The position numbers and the translations under genes were made by a program. From Bacteroidota bacterium (GTDB lineage Bacteria > Bacteroidota > Bacteroidia > Flavobacteriales > Flavobacteriaceae), in NCBI GenBank assembly GCA_022560715.1, contig JADFSQ010000172.1, positions 1 to 5,221 of the forward strand: a DNA stretch of 5,221 nt. Reading direction: 5' to 3'. Shown here in pieces: positions 1 to 5,221 of this stretch. Numbering within the stretch: position 1 is the first letter of the stretch; each line of letters opens with the position of its first letter. The notes under the pieces are model-generated. The model had not been told where the DNA came from and ran no database searches. It saw only the letters and a list, made by a program, of their open reading frames with translations.

Positions 1-394
1 TATAAATATGATATCCTGAGTCTTGAAAAACAAATGATGAGTTAACTAATTTTTCATACTCAAAAGAATCATCCTCAACTATCTTTTTAAAAATAAATCT
101 TAAAGAATCAAGTAGATGAAAGTTAAGGAACGTAAACTGTCTTTCTCCAACTCTATTTCTAGTAGATTTCTCAAAAAAATCTCCAGAATCCAAAACCTTA
201 AAAATCAAACGGTCGCCTTCTTCACCATATTTACCAAGCAAAGTTTCAGACAACTCAAAGCTCGGAGTTTCAATAGGTTGAAATCCAAAACGCTCAAAAC
301 TACTTTTAATAATATTAAAAATATAGTTTCGTTTTGCTACCTGTTCAGGATTAAAATCTCTTGTGCCTTTTGGTATTCTCGGTTTTTGTGCCAT
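1..394 (-). CDS. hisS: Histidyl-tRNA synthetase, N-terminal part (gene continues past the left edge)
   Basis: Class II aminoacyl-tRNA synthetase that charges tRNA-His with histidine in the cytoplasm. The frame is open from the ATG at 392-394 to the window edge and gives 131 residues. It begins [16 protein letters not shown]; the PKGTRDF signature is at residues 8-14, followed by the motif 1 helix and strand ending [12 protein letters not shown] (36-47) and the conserved [13 protein letters not shown] (54-66). Bacteroidota HisRS are usually about 450-460 residues, so roughly 30 percent is visible; motif 2 and the histidine-binding loops lie outside. After GDFF (71-74) family members usually reach the EKALRYDLTVP block within about 20-50 residues. 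Here 57 further residues, rich in Phe and charged residues, do not reach it. The other two minus-strand frames are closed across this segment, so a simple frameshift is not indicated. The start is fixed by family alignment. No Shine-Dalgarno is seen; a hairpin ends 6 bases before the ATG. Confidence 0.93.
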   Translation of the reverse strand, partial: MAQKPRIPKGTRDFNPEQVAKRNYIFNIIKSSFERFGFQPIETPSFELSETLLGKYGEEGDRLIFKVLDSGDFFEKSTRNRVGERQFTFLNFHLLDSLRFIFKKIVEDDSFEYEKLVNSSFVFQDSGYHIY

Positions 395-420
395 AGTCAC
401 TTTCCGCGAAAGCGGAAATC
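395..420 (-). repeat. Short palindromic (REP-like) element, copy A, next to the hisS start
   Basis: The core at 401-418 is a perfect 7-bp stem, TTTCCGC pairing with GCGGAAA, with a 4-base loop (TTTC on the minus strand). It is preceded by GA and followed by GTGACT, which leads directly into the hisS ATG. It has the same layout as the palindrome at 460-484 in the opposite orientation: GATT, stem ending in GC, YTTC loop, GC, GGAA, then TGAC. I recall palindromes of this kind as common dispersed elements in flavobacterial genomes, but copy number cannot be checked here. In the hisS transcript it would form a hairpin in the ribosome-binding region. Confidence 0.7.
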
Positions 421-459
421 TTTTTAAATTATTATAGAAATAATCTAACTTAAAAATTA

Positions 460-484
460 GATTCCTGCCTTCGCAGGAATGACA
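460..484 (+). repeat. Short palindromic (REP-like) element, copy B, inverted relative to copy A
   Basis: A perfect 8-bp stem, ATTCCTGC (461-468) pairing with GCAGGAAT (473-480), with a CTTC loop, preceded by G and followed by GACA. It lies 12 bases past the stop codon of the DUF6495-like gene. On the minus strand the downstream bases are CTAATTTTTAAG, so it could act as a weak transcription terminator, although the U-tract is interrupted. An overlapping alternative stem (AATCTAA 442-448 with TTAGATT 457-463) shares three bases with it, so the two folds exclude each other. Confidence 0.7.
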
Positions 485-507
485 AAACTATTAAATTAAT
501 TAATCAA
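483..507 (-). promoter_or_regulatory. Possible hisS promoter (weak candidate)
   Basis: On the minus strand, TAGTTTTG at 490-483 matches the Bacteroidota -7 consensus TAnnTTTG. A TTG at 507-505 could be the -33 element, but the 14-base spacer is shorter than the usual range of about 17-23. The predicted start would be near 476, inside palindrome B, giving a leader of about 80 bases before hisS. The box overlaps the end of palindrome B and sits just past the upstream gene's stop codon. hisS may instead be read through from the DUF6495-like gene. Confidence 0.25.
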
Positions 508-963
508 CTTATTAAAATAGGTAAACAAATCGCCTTTGGTAATTACTGCGCCTTGTTGTATCAATGTGAATTTATCTAAATTTTTATCTTTTGTGTATTC
601 TTTATTTGCCTGTAAAAACTCGACATCGTCATTCAATAAATTTTCACGCAACCAATTAAAGCCTTCAGTAGTAGTTAAATCTATATCACGTTTAAGTTTT
701 ATCGAAATAACTTTCATATTTGTTTCATTTAAAGAAAACAAATGTATTTGCTGTGGCGAAATGTGTTCTAAAAAATCAACCTTTTTTAAAACACCTTCCC
801 AAACCATATCGCTAAATACATCCAACTCTTGTTCGGCAACTTCTGGAGTGTTTTCTTTTATGGTTTGCCATTCATCGGCAGTTATAGATTGTGTTGCCAA
901 AAAGTTGATGAATTCTTGGTGTAACTCTTCAAACTGTTCTTTTGTGAGTCTTGTGTATTTCAA
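496..963 (-). CDS. DUF6495-like small cytoplasmic protein of unknown function, TTG start
   Basis: A 155-residue protein without signal peptide or membrane segment, rich in Glu, Asp and Leu. It begins (M)KYTRLTKEQFEELHQEFINF and resembles a small conserved protein of Flavobacteriia that I recall as DUF6495; this family name is from memory. No function is known to me and no catalytic motif is visible. The helical N-terminal third contains EVAEQELDVFSD (41-52); the middle contains the strand-like stretch MKVISIKLKRDIDLTTTEGFNWL (83-105). The start codon is TTG (963-961). An in-frame TAA lies five codons upstream (976-978), and the only codons between are AGC, ATT, ATT and ATC, so no ATG can extend the gene. 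The first internal Met (residue 53) is too late. TTG fits the N-terminus I recall for the family. It has its own possible -7 box and lies between two terminator-like hairpins, so it may be monocistronic or cotranscribed with hisS. Confidence 0.85.
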   Translation of the reverse strand: MKYTRLTKEQFEELHQEFINFLATQSITADEWQTIKENTPEVAEQELDVFSDMVWEGVLKKVDFLEHISPQQIHLFSLNETNMKVISIKLKRDIDLTTTEGFNWLRENLLNDDVEFLQANKEYTKDKNLDKFTLIQQGAVITKGDLFTYFNKLIN

Positions 964-996
964 GATAATAATGCTTTATTGTATTGAACTCATTTA

Positions 997-1004
997 CAAA
1001 AATA
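997..1004 (-). promoter_or_regulatory. Likely -7 box for the DUF6495-like gene
   Basis: On the minus strand TATTTTTG (1004-997) matches the Bacteroidota -7 consensus TAnnTTTG. The start would be near 990, giving a leader of about 27 bases before the TTG codon at 963. No TTG at -33 spacing is present; that region is occupied by the terminator hairpin of the upstream receptor gene. The box overlaps the U-tract of that terminator. Confidence 0.4.
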
Positions 1005-1006
1005 TA

Positions 1007-1037
1007 AAACCTCACAGGTTTAAAATCTGTGAGGTTT
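1007..1037 (-). terminator. Intrinsic terminator of the receptor gene
   Basis: A perfect 11-bp inverted repeat, AAACCTCACAG (1007-1017) with CTGTGAGGTTT (1027-1037), extended inward by a G-U and two A-U pairs to leave a 3-base loop. It starts 28 bases past the receptor stop codon. On the minus strand the stem is followed by a T-rich tract (TTTTATATTTTT). The plus strand has only a short T-rich tail, so minus-strand termination is favoured. Confidence 0.85.
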
Positions 1038-1065
1038 ATTTATAATCGTATATATTCCATTATTT

Positions 1066-4000
1066 TTAAAAAATATAACGTAATCCAAACTGCATTTGCC
1101 ATCTGGAAGCTAAACTAGAATCATAACCAAAAGTTTCAGTCAGGTCTGTATTAAAAGTGTATGTTGGATTTCCACTGCCATCAACAGTCACACCAATTGG
1201 TTGTATATTATTAGGCTGTTGAACTAATCCCCAATCTGAACTTAAAAGATTTCCAACATTTAAAATATCGATACTAAACTGAATGGTATTGGTTTTATCA
1301 TTGGAAACTTTGATATTAAAATCTTGCATAATTTTAAGATCCCAACGGCTTCTCCAAGGCGCAATAGCTGCATAACGTTCGGCATATTGTCCTCGTCTTC
1401 CGCTTAAATAATCATCTTGTTGAATAAAGGCATCAAAAGCAGCACCTTGTCCAGAACCAGAGAATTGCATTTGTCCGATCTCGCTTGATGTTGGCACATA
1501 TATTAAATCATTATTTCCCGATCCATCACCATTAATATCTCCACCGTATATATAGTTAAAACGCCCACCTTTTGCATATTCAAAAAATGTAGATATGGTT
1601 GTTGCCCATACATCATTTCCATAGGTCCATTTTTTAGTTGCAACTCCAATTACACGATGCTGATTTCCGTATTTAGAATATGATAATACATCATCGTTTA
1701 CGTTTCCAACAATAGGATTACCAGCAAAAGCATCACTTGTAATTTCTGCTTCAATTGAGTTTACATCTTTAGCGTTTAAATAACTATAGGCCAACATTGC
1801 ATACAAGCCATTATCGAAGGTTTTTTGAGCTTTAAGAGAAGTACTCCAAATTCTACCTTTATCGGAGTTTGTAAACACAAAAGGTCCTGCTCCCAATCCA
1901 AAATCTGCAATAGCACCACCATAATCAGCTGTAGTATAAATTGGTCTGTTATCTACACCATTTAATGTTCCTGATGGCGGAAACAATGCCCAATTTTGAA
2001 CATGAGGGCCATTTAAATCTTTAGTATAAGACACATCTGCAGTTAAGATTAAACCATCTTTAAATCTTTTATCTGCACCTAAATTAGTTCTCCAAACTTG
2101 TGGAAATTTATAAGCTGGGTCAACAGCTTGTAAGAAAAAAACGTCTGGCGCAGCAATTTGATTTCCTAACCATACAAAAGGGAAACGTCCGGTAAATGTT
2201 CCTGTTCCACCACGAAGTTGGAACGTATCATCGCCGTTAACATCATAATTAAAACCAAATCTTGGTGAGTATAACCATTTGTTAGATGGCATTTGTGTGT
2301 TATCTATAAAAACTGTTTCATTAGTATTAGGATTAAAATAAGGAATACCTGGCAAAACAAAACCTCTGTCTATTACGTCTTGTGCTTTCTCTGCAGAATC
2401 GAAAAATAACGGTTTATCAAAACGTAATCCATAGGTTAATTTTAATTTCTCGTTTACATCCCATTCATCTTGTACATAAAATGACATTTGTCCAACATTT
2501 GTTTCGGCCAAAGCCCAAGCTCCAGGAGTGCCCTCATCTACAGCATTATTAGCAGCAAAAACAGCTTCAGCGTTAGCAATTGTACCTATATAATCATTAG
2601 CATCAAAATCGTTAATATCTACACTTCCAAACAAATCAAATCCATAACTCACTAAATTAAATGAGTTGTCGAATTGAAATTTTTCAAAAGAAACACCAAT
2701 CGTATAGGTATGATTGCCTTTATAAAAATTCAAGTTGTTTGAAAACTGAAATACTTTTTGTTTTAATTTGTTATGAACAGAAAACGGTTCGTGACCAACA
2801 ATAATATAAGGGGAACCATCTTTATATATGTTGATGGATGGTGCTGGTGTTGAAAATGGATTTCTGAAATCATTAAAACTTGTATATCCAACTTGTAGTT
2901 TGTTTGAAGTATTATCTCCTAATGTTGAGTTCAACTCTAACTGAATTGATCGTAATTCATTATTAATTTGGTAACCAGAATTTTCAAATTGTAGTGTAGA
3001 AGCACTAGGTCCTCTAAATCCTATAGCTGTAGGATGCGCTGGTTTTTCTTTTGATGCATTTAAGAAATTATAAATAATTGCCAAACGATTATTATCGTTT
3101 ATATTCCAATCAATTTTAAAGATTCCTTTATTAGATTCAGATTTATGCAAAAACCCTTCATAAGCTCCAGTATCGTAACCTATAGCTGCAAAAGCAGATT
3201 GTACCATCATTAAATCCGATTCTAATACTCTGGATTCGTTAACAGCTCCAGACCCTGTATTTGGCAACCAGTTTTGTCCTAAATCGGTTCTATCATCTTT
3301 TTCAAAATTAGCAAAAAAGAATAATTTATTCTTTATAATTGGTCCACCAATACTTACTCCATATTGAATTTGTTCTAATTCTGCTTTTGGTAATTTATCC
3401 CCTTTAATTTTTCTGCCAGTAATATCTTCATTTCTAAAGAACCCATATACTGTTCCATAAAACTCATTGGTACCACTTTTTGTAACGGCATTTACTGAAG
3501 CTCCTGTAAAACCAGACTCGGTAACATCGTAAGGTGCAGTAGTCACTTGAATTTGCTCAATTGCATCTAAAGATACAGGTTGCGCATCAGTTTGACCTCC
3601 TGGAGTTGCTGCATCCAAACCAAATGGATTATTAAAAATAGCTCCATCGAGAGAGAAATTATTAAACTGGTCGTTTCTACCTCCAAATGAGCCATTACTT
3701 GCTGTAGGTTCTAATCGTGTAAAATCGGCAGCAGAACGTGAAATTGTTGGTAAACGTGTTAATTCTCGTCGTCCAATATTAGTTTCAGCTCCTGTTCTGT
3801 CGCTACTAAAAGTACCTGTTCCGCCAGTACCTTGAATTACTACTGCTTCAAGTTGTTCACTATCCGAAATCAGAGATATATTTATATTTTGAGTTTTACC
3901 CAAAGTTAAAAATACATCGCTAAAAGATTGTTCTTTATAACCAACATAACTTATAGTTATGGTATATGGTCCACCAACTCTTAAATTTAATAAGTTAAAT

Positions 4001-4197
4001 CTACCATCAAAATTTGTAGCAGCTCCATATTTGGTTCCTGTGGGTGTGTGGACGGCAATTACGTTAGCTCCTGGGAGAGGCTGTGAATTCTCGTCTAAAA
4101 TTAATCCCTTTATATTAGAAGTCGTTACTTGCCCAAAAGCAACAATTCCTATTAATATAAAAAGAAAAGAAAGAGTAATTTTTTTCATTGAATACAT
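1066..4197 (-). CDS. Oar-like TonB-dependent outer-membrane receptor
   Basis: A 1043-residue outer-membrane transporter energised by TonB-ExbBD; the substrate is unknown. The signal peptide (KKITLSFLFILIGIVAFGQ, residues 5-23) ends at the AFGQ site common in flavobacterial exported proteins. A carboxypeptidase-regulatory-like domain follows (about 28-110, with PLPGANV and NFDGRFNL). LEAVVIQG (116-123) is a probable TonB box. The plug runs to about 242 and contains GGRNDQFNNFSLDG (172-185) and NAVTKSGTNEFYG (236-248), both typical of Oar-like receptors. The rest is a beta-barrel ending in LRYIF, whose terminal Phe fits BAM recognition. An Asp/Asn-rich loop lies at 887-897. Myxococcus Oar is needed for secretion of the protease PopC, but no such role can be claimed here. 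No SusD-like partner is adjacent. The first ATG (4197) is used here; a second in-frame ATG at 4188 (MKKIT) gives an equally good signal peptide and may be the true start. The gene is flanked by a promoter box and a terminator, so it is likely monocistronic. Confidence 0.95.
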   Translation of the reverse strand: MYSMKKITLSFLFILIGIVAFGQVTTSNIKGLILDENSQPLPGANVIAVHTPTGTKYGAATNFDGRFNLLNLRVGGPYTITISYVGYKEQSFSDVFLTLGKTQNINISLISDSEQLEAVVIQGTGGTGTFSSDRTGAETNIGRRELTRLPTISRSAADFTRLEPTASNGSFGGRNDQFNNFSLDGAIFNNPFGLDAATPGGQTDAQPVSLDAIEQIQVTTAPYDVTESGFTGASVNAVTKSGTNEFYGTVYGFFRNEDITGRKIKGDKLPKAELEQIQYGVSIGGPIIKNKLFFFANFEKDDRTDLGQNWLPNTGSGAVNESRVLESDLMMVQSAFAAIGYDTGAYEGFLHKSESNKGIFKIDWNINDNNRLAIIYNFLNASKEKPAHPTAIGFRGPSASTLQFENSGYQINNELRSIQLELNSTLGDNTSNKLQVGYTSFNDFRNPFSTPAPSINIYKDGSPYIIVGHEPFSVHNKLKQKVFQFSNNLNFYKGNHTYTIGVSFEKFQFDNSFNLVSYGFDLFGSVDINDFDANDYIGTIANAEAVFAANNAVDEGTPGAWALAETNVGQMSFYVQDEWDVNEKLKLTYGLRFDKPLFFDSAEKAQDVIDRGFVLPGIPYFNPNTNETVFIDNTQMPSNKWLYSPRFGFNYDVNGDDTFQLRGGTGTFTGRFPFVWLGNQIAAPDVFFLQAVDPAYKFPQVWRTNLGADKRFKDGLILTADVSYTKDLNGPHVQNWALFPPSGTLNGVDNRPIYTTADYGGAIADFGLGAGPFVFTNSDKGRIWSTSLKAQKTFDNGLYAMLAYSYLNAKDVNSIEAEITSDAFAGNPIVGNVNDDVLSYSKYGNQHRVIGVATKKWTYGNDVWATTISTFFEYAKGGRFNYIYGGDINGDGSGNNDLIYVPTSSEIGQMQFSGSGQGAAFDAFIQQDDYLSGRRGQYAERYAAIAPWRSRWDLKIMQDFNIKVSNDKTNTIQFSIDILNVGNLLSSDWGLVQQPNNIQPIGVTVDGSGNPTYTFNTDLTETFGYDSSLASRWQMQFGLRYIF

Positions 4198-4227
4198 ATT
4201 TTAATTATTATTTTTAATTAGTTCATA

Positions 4228-4253
4228 CAAATTTAATAAAAAAAACCGCTCAA
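4228..4253 (-). promoter_or_regulatory. Likely promoter of the Oar-like receptor gene
   Basis: On the minus strand TAAATTTG (4235-4228) matches the Bacteroidota -7 consensus TAnnTTTG. The predicted start is near 4221, giving an AT-only leader of about 24 bases with no Shine-Dalgarno sequence. A TTG at 4253-4251 could be the -33 element, with a 15-base spacer that is slightly short. That TTG lies in the loop and stem of the rplI terminator, so promoter and terminator overlap. Confidence 0.5.
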
Positions 4254-4263
4254 TGAGCGGCTT
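4238..4263 (-). terminator. Intrinsic terminator of the rpsF-rpsR-rplI operon
   Basis: On the minus strand a GC-rich stem, CCGCTC with GAGCGG around an ATT loop (4246-4260), is followed at once by eight T residues (4245-4238). The stem can be lengthened by a G-U and two A-U pairs. It lies about 40 bases past the rplI stop codon, a textbook Rho-independent terminator. Confidence 0.92.
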
Positions 4264-4302
4264 ATATTATAAATTTCAATAGTTATTAACTTCTTAAAAA
4301 AA

Positions 4303-4755
4303 TTATTTAGATTGTGCTATAACTTCAAAAGGTAAATCGACCGAAACTTCTCTGTGTAATCTAACAGTTGCATTGTAGTTTCCTAATCGTTTTATGTTTC
4401 CACCAATAACGTTTATGAATTTTTTATCGATAGTATGACCTTCTTTCTCAATAGCTTCTGCTACATTAATGTTATTTACAGATCCAAATAATTTATCGCC
4501 TGTTCCAACTTTTGCAGTAATCTTAATTTCTAATGCTTTTATAGCATCAGCAATTTTATTAGCGTCGTCAACAATTTTCTTTTCTTTAAAAGCGCGTTGT
4601 TTTAAATTTTCGGCTAAAACCTTTTTTGCCGAAATAGTTGCTAATATTGCAGATCTTTGAGGAATTAAAAAATTTCTACCAAAACCGTTTTTAACGGTTA
4701 CAATATCGTCTTTAAATCCCAGACCATCAACATCTTGTCTTAATATAAGTTCCAT
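4303..4755 (-). CDS. rplI: Large-subunit ribosomal protein bL9
   Basis: A 150-residue bL9, the usual family length (149 in E. coli). It binds 23S rRNA near the base of the L1 stalk through its N-terminal domain and extends outward from the ribosome. The N-domain begins MELILRQDVDGLG and carries the family signature GFGRNFLIP (24-32). A long charged connecting helix follows (about 42-75, rich in Lys, Ala and Glu). The C-terminal domain contains GTGDKLFGSVN (84-94) and ends in the strand-rich HREVSVDLPFEV (134-145). All expected parts are present and nothing is truncated. The ATG start matches the family. It lies 13 bases downstream of rpsR without a Shine-Dalgarno, consistent with operon translation in Bacteroidota, and it is the last gene before the operon terminator. 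Confidence 0.98.
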   Translation of the reverse strand: MELILRQDVDGLGFKDDIVTVKNGFGRNFLIPQRSAILATISAKKVLAENLKQRAFKEKKIVDDANKIADAIKALEIKITAKVGTGDKLFGSVNNINVAEAIEKEGHTIDKKFINVIGGNIKRLGNYNATVRLHREVSVDLPFEVIAQSK

Positions 4756-4768
4756 AGTTATAATCGTT

Positions 4769-5035
4769 TTATTTCAATAAATCTGCTACATAAGGCATTA
4801 AAGCCAAATGACGCGCTCTTTTAACTGCTTGGGCTACTTTCCGCTGGTATTTCAGTGATGTTTCGGTTAATCTTCGTGGCAATAATTTACCTTGCTCGTT
4901 TATGAGCATCCTTAAATACTTAGGATCTTTATAATCAATGTATTTGATTCTGTTTTTTTGAAAACGGCAGTATTTGTTTTTTCGTATCTCTACTGAGATC
5001 GGTGTTAAATACCTGATTTCTGATTGATTGGCCAT
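4769..5035 (-). CDS. rpsR: Small-subunit ribosomal protein bS18
   Basis: An 88-residue bS18 that binds the 16S rRNA platform as a heterodimer with bS6. The core is clear: KYCRF (21-25), IKYIDYKD (30-37), NEQGKLLPRRLT (46-57), KYQRKVAQAVKRARHLALMPY (62-82) and the C-terminus VADLLK. In Flavobacterium johnsoniae bS18, with bS6 and bS21, forms the pocket that sequesters the 16S anti-Shine-Dalgarno tail, which fits the absence of SD sequences in this window. Two positions that are normally Gly are changed: Arg29 in KNRIKY (the E. coli sequence has AEGV) and Glu58 in LTETS (most bS18 have TGT). The N-terminus before EIRYLTP is short (5 residues) compared with the flavobacterial homologues I recall. 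The ATG is 8 bases past the rpsF stop codon; the close spacing and the family core support this start. Confidence 0.97.
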   Translation of the reverse strand: MANQSEIRYLTPISVEIRKNKYCRFQKNRIKYIDYKDPKYLRMLINEQGKLLPRRLTETSLKYQRKVAQAVKRARHLALMPYVADLLK

Positions 5036-5043
5036 TGAGAATA

Positions 5044-5221
5044 TTAATTTTCAGCTGTTACCGGTTCTTTTTTATCTTCTGCTTTTTCCGTTTTGTCTTC
5101 TTCTACGGTTTCCTCCGTTTCGTCAGATTTTTTAGAATTCTTAGCTTTCTCCCTCTTCATTATATTGTAAGCAATAGCATGCTTATCAAGCTTCACGGTA
5201 AGAAACCGTAATATTTTTTCG
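5044..5221 (-). CDS. rpsF: Small-subunit ribosomal protein bS6, C-terminal part (gene starts beyond the right edge)
   Basis: The last 58 codons of bS6, the platform protein that pairs with bS18. EKILRFLTVKLDKHA matches the final strand of the bS6 fold (family pattern RFLTVxLDKHA), and the gene is directly followed by rpsR and rplI in the conserved order. The stop codon is TAA at 5046-5044. After the fold the family usually ends soon in a basic stretch such as WAERRR; here it reads YNIMKREKAKN followed by a low-complexity charged tail of about 30 residues. In the last 27 residues 12 are Asp or Glu. The tail is probably disordered. Some bS6 proteins, including the E. coli one, carry acidic tails that RimK extends with glutamate, but whether that occurs here is unknown. 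The promoter of the operon lies outside the window. Confidence 0.95.
   Translation of the reverse strand, partial: EKILRFLTVKLDKHAIAYNIMKREKAKNSKKSDETEETVEEDKTEKAEDKKEPVTAEN

Noticed and set aside
1..172. A frameshift in hisS as explanation of the unfamiliar segment after GDFF
   Set aside because: The other two minus-strand frames hit stop codons soon after, and neither reads into the expected EKALRYDLTVP block.
116..427. Plus-strand open frame opposite hisS
   Set aside because: It is an in-phase antisense shadow of hisS; its translation is Lys/Phe/Ser-rich and runs through palindrome A. hisS is clearly recognisable on the other strand.
395..484. A CRISPR array or an insertion-sequence remnant
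   Set aside because: Only two palindromic copies exist, inverted rather than direct, with no regular spacers, no terminal repeats and no transposase fragment.
536..1045. A 169-codon plus-strand open frame antisense to the DUF6495-like gene
   Set aside because: It is a mirror of the minus-strand coding sequence, runs through the terminator hairpin at 1007-1037, and its Cys/Ser/Phe-rich translation resembles no protein family I know. The minus-strand protein is the recognisable one.
1066..4197. A SusC/SusD polysaccharide-utilisation locus
   Set aside because: The receptor has the Oar-like plug motifs, and no SusD-like lipoprotein, glycoside hydrolase or regulator flanks it.
3959..4204. Plus-strand open frame opposite the receptor N-terminus
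   Set aside because: It overlaps the well-supported signal peptide and carboxypeptidase-regulatory-like domain; no independent coding evidence.
4469..4660. Plus-strand open frame opposite rplI
   Set aside because: It lies entirely inside a full-length bL9 gene and looks like an antisense shadow.

Overview
The window looks like chromosomal DNA from a member of the Flavobacteriaceae (Bacteroidota). The evidence is the AT-rich composition, the rpsF-rpsR-rplI order, an Oar-like TonB-dependent receptor with an N-terminal carboxypeptidase-regulatory-like domain, a small protein that resembles the Bacteroidota-specific DUF6495 family, and the Bacteroidota type of histidyl-tRNA synthetase. Upstream regions lack convincing Shine-Dalgarno sequences and carry TAnnTTTG-type -7 boxes, as expected for this phylum. 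The genus cannot be told from the sequence.

All genes run on the minus strand, so the window reads right to left. At the right edge (5044-5221) is the 3' end of rpsF (bS6), followed by rpsR (bS18, 4769-5035) and rplI (bL9, 4303-4755). They are separated by only 8 and 13 bases and form one ribosomal operon, closed by a strong intrinsic terminator (4238-4263). Next is a large outer-membrane receptor of 1043 residues (1066-4197) with its own -7 box, closed by a second terminator hairpin (1007-1037). A cytoplasmic DUF6495-like protein (496-963) follows and appears to start with TTG. At the left edge is the 5' part of hisS (1-394), which runs out of the window.

Intergenic gaps are all about 100 bases or less, and each holds identifiable structure. 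The two gaps flanking the receptor pair the terminator of one gene directly with the -7 box of the next. The DUF6495-hisS gap holds two related palindromes in inverted orientation, a REPIN-like pair, one of which lies 6 bases from the hisS start codon.

The content is mostly housekeeping and I see no clear new multi-gene system. The points that merit a second look are the REPIN-like pair, a long unusual segment in HisRS before its catalytic core, replacement of two normally conserved glycines in bS18 next to a bS6 with an acidic tail, and an Asp/Asn-rich Ca2+-loop-like motif in the receptor barrel.
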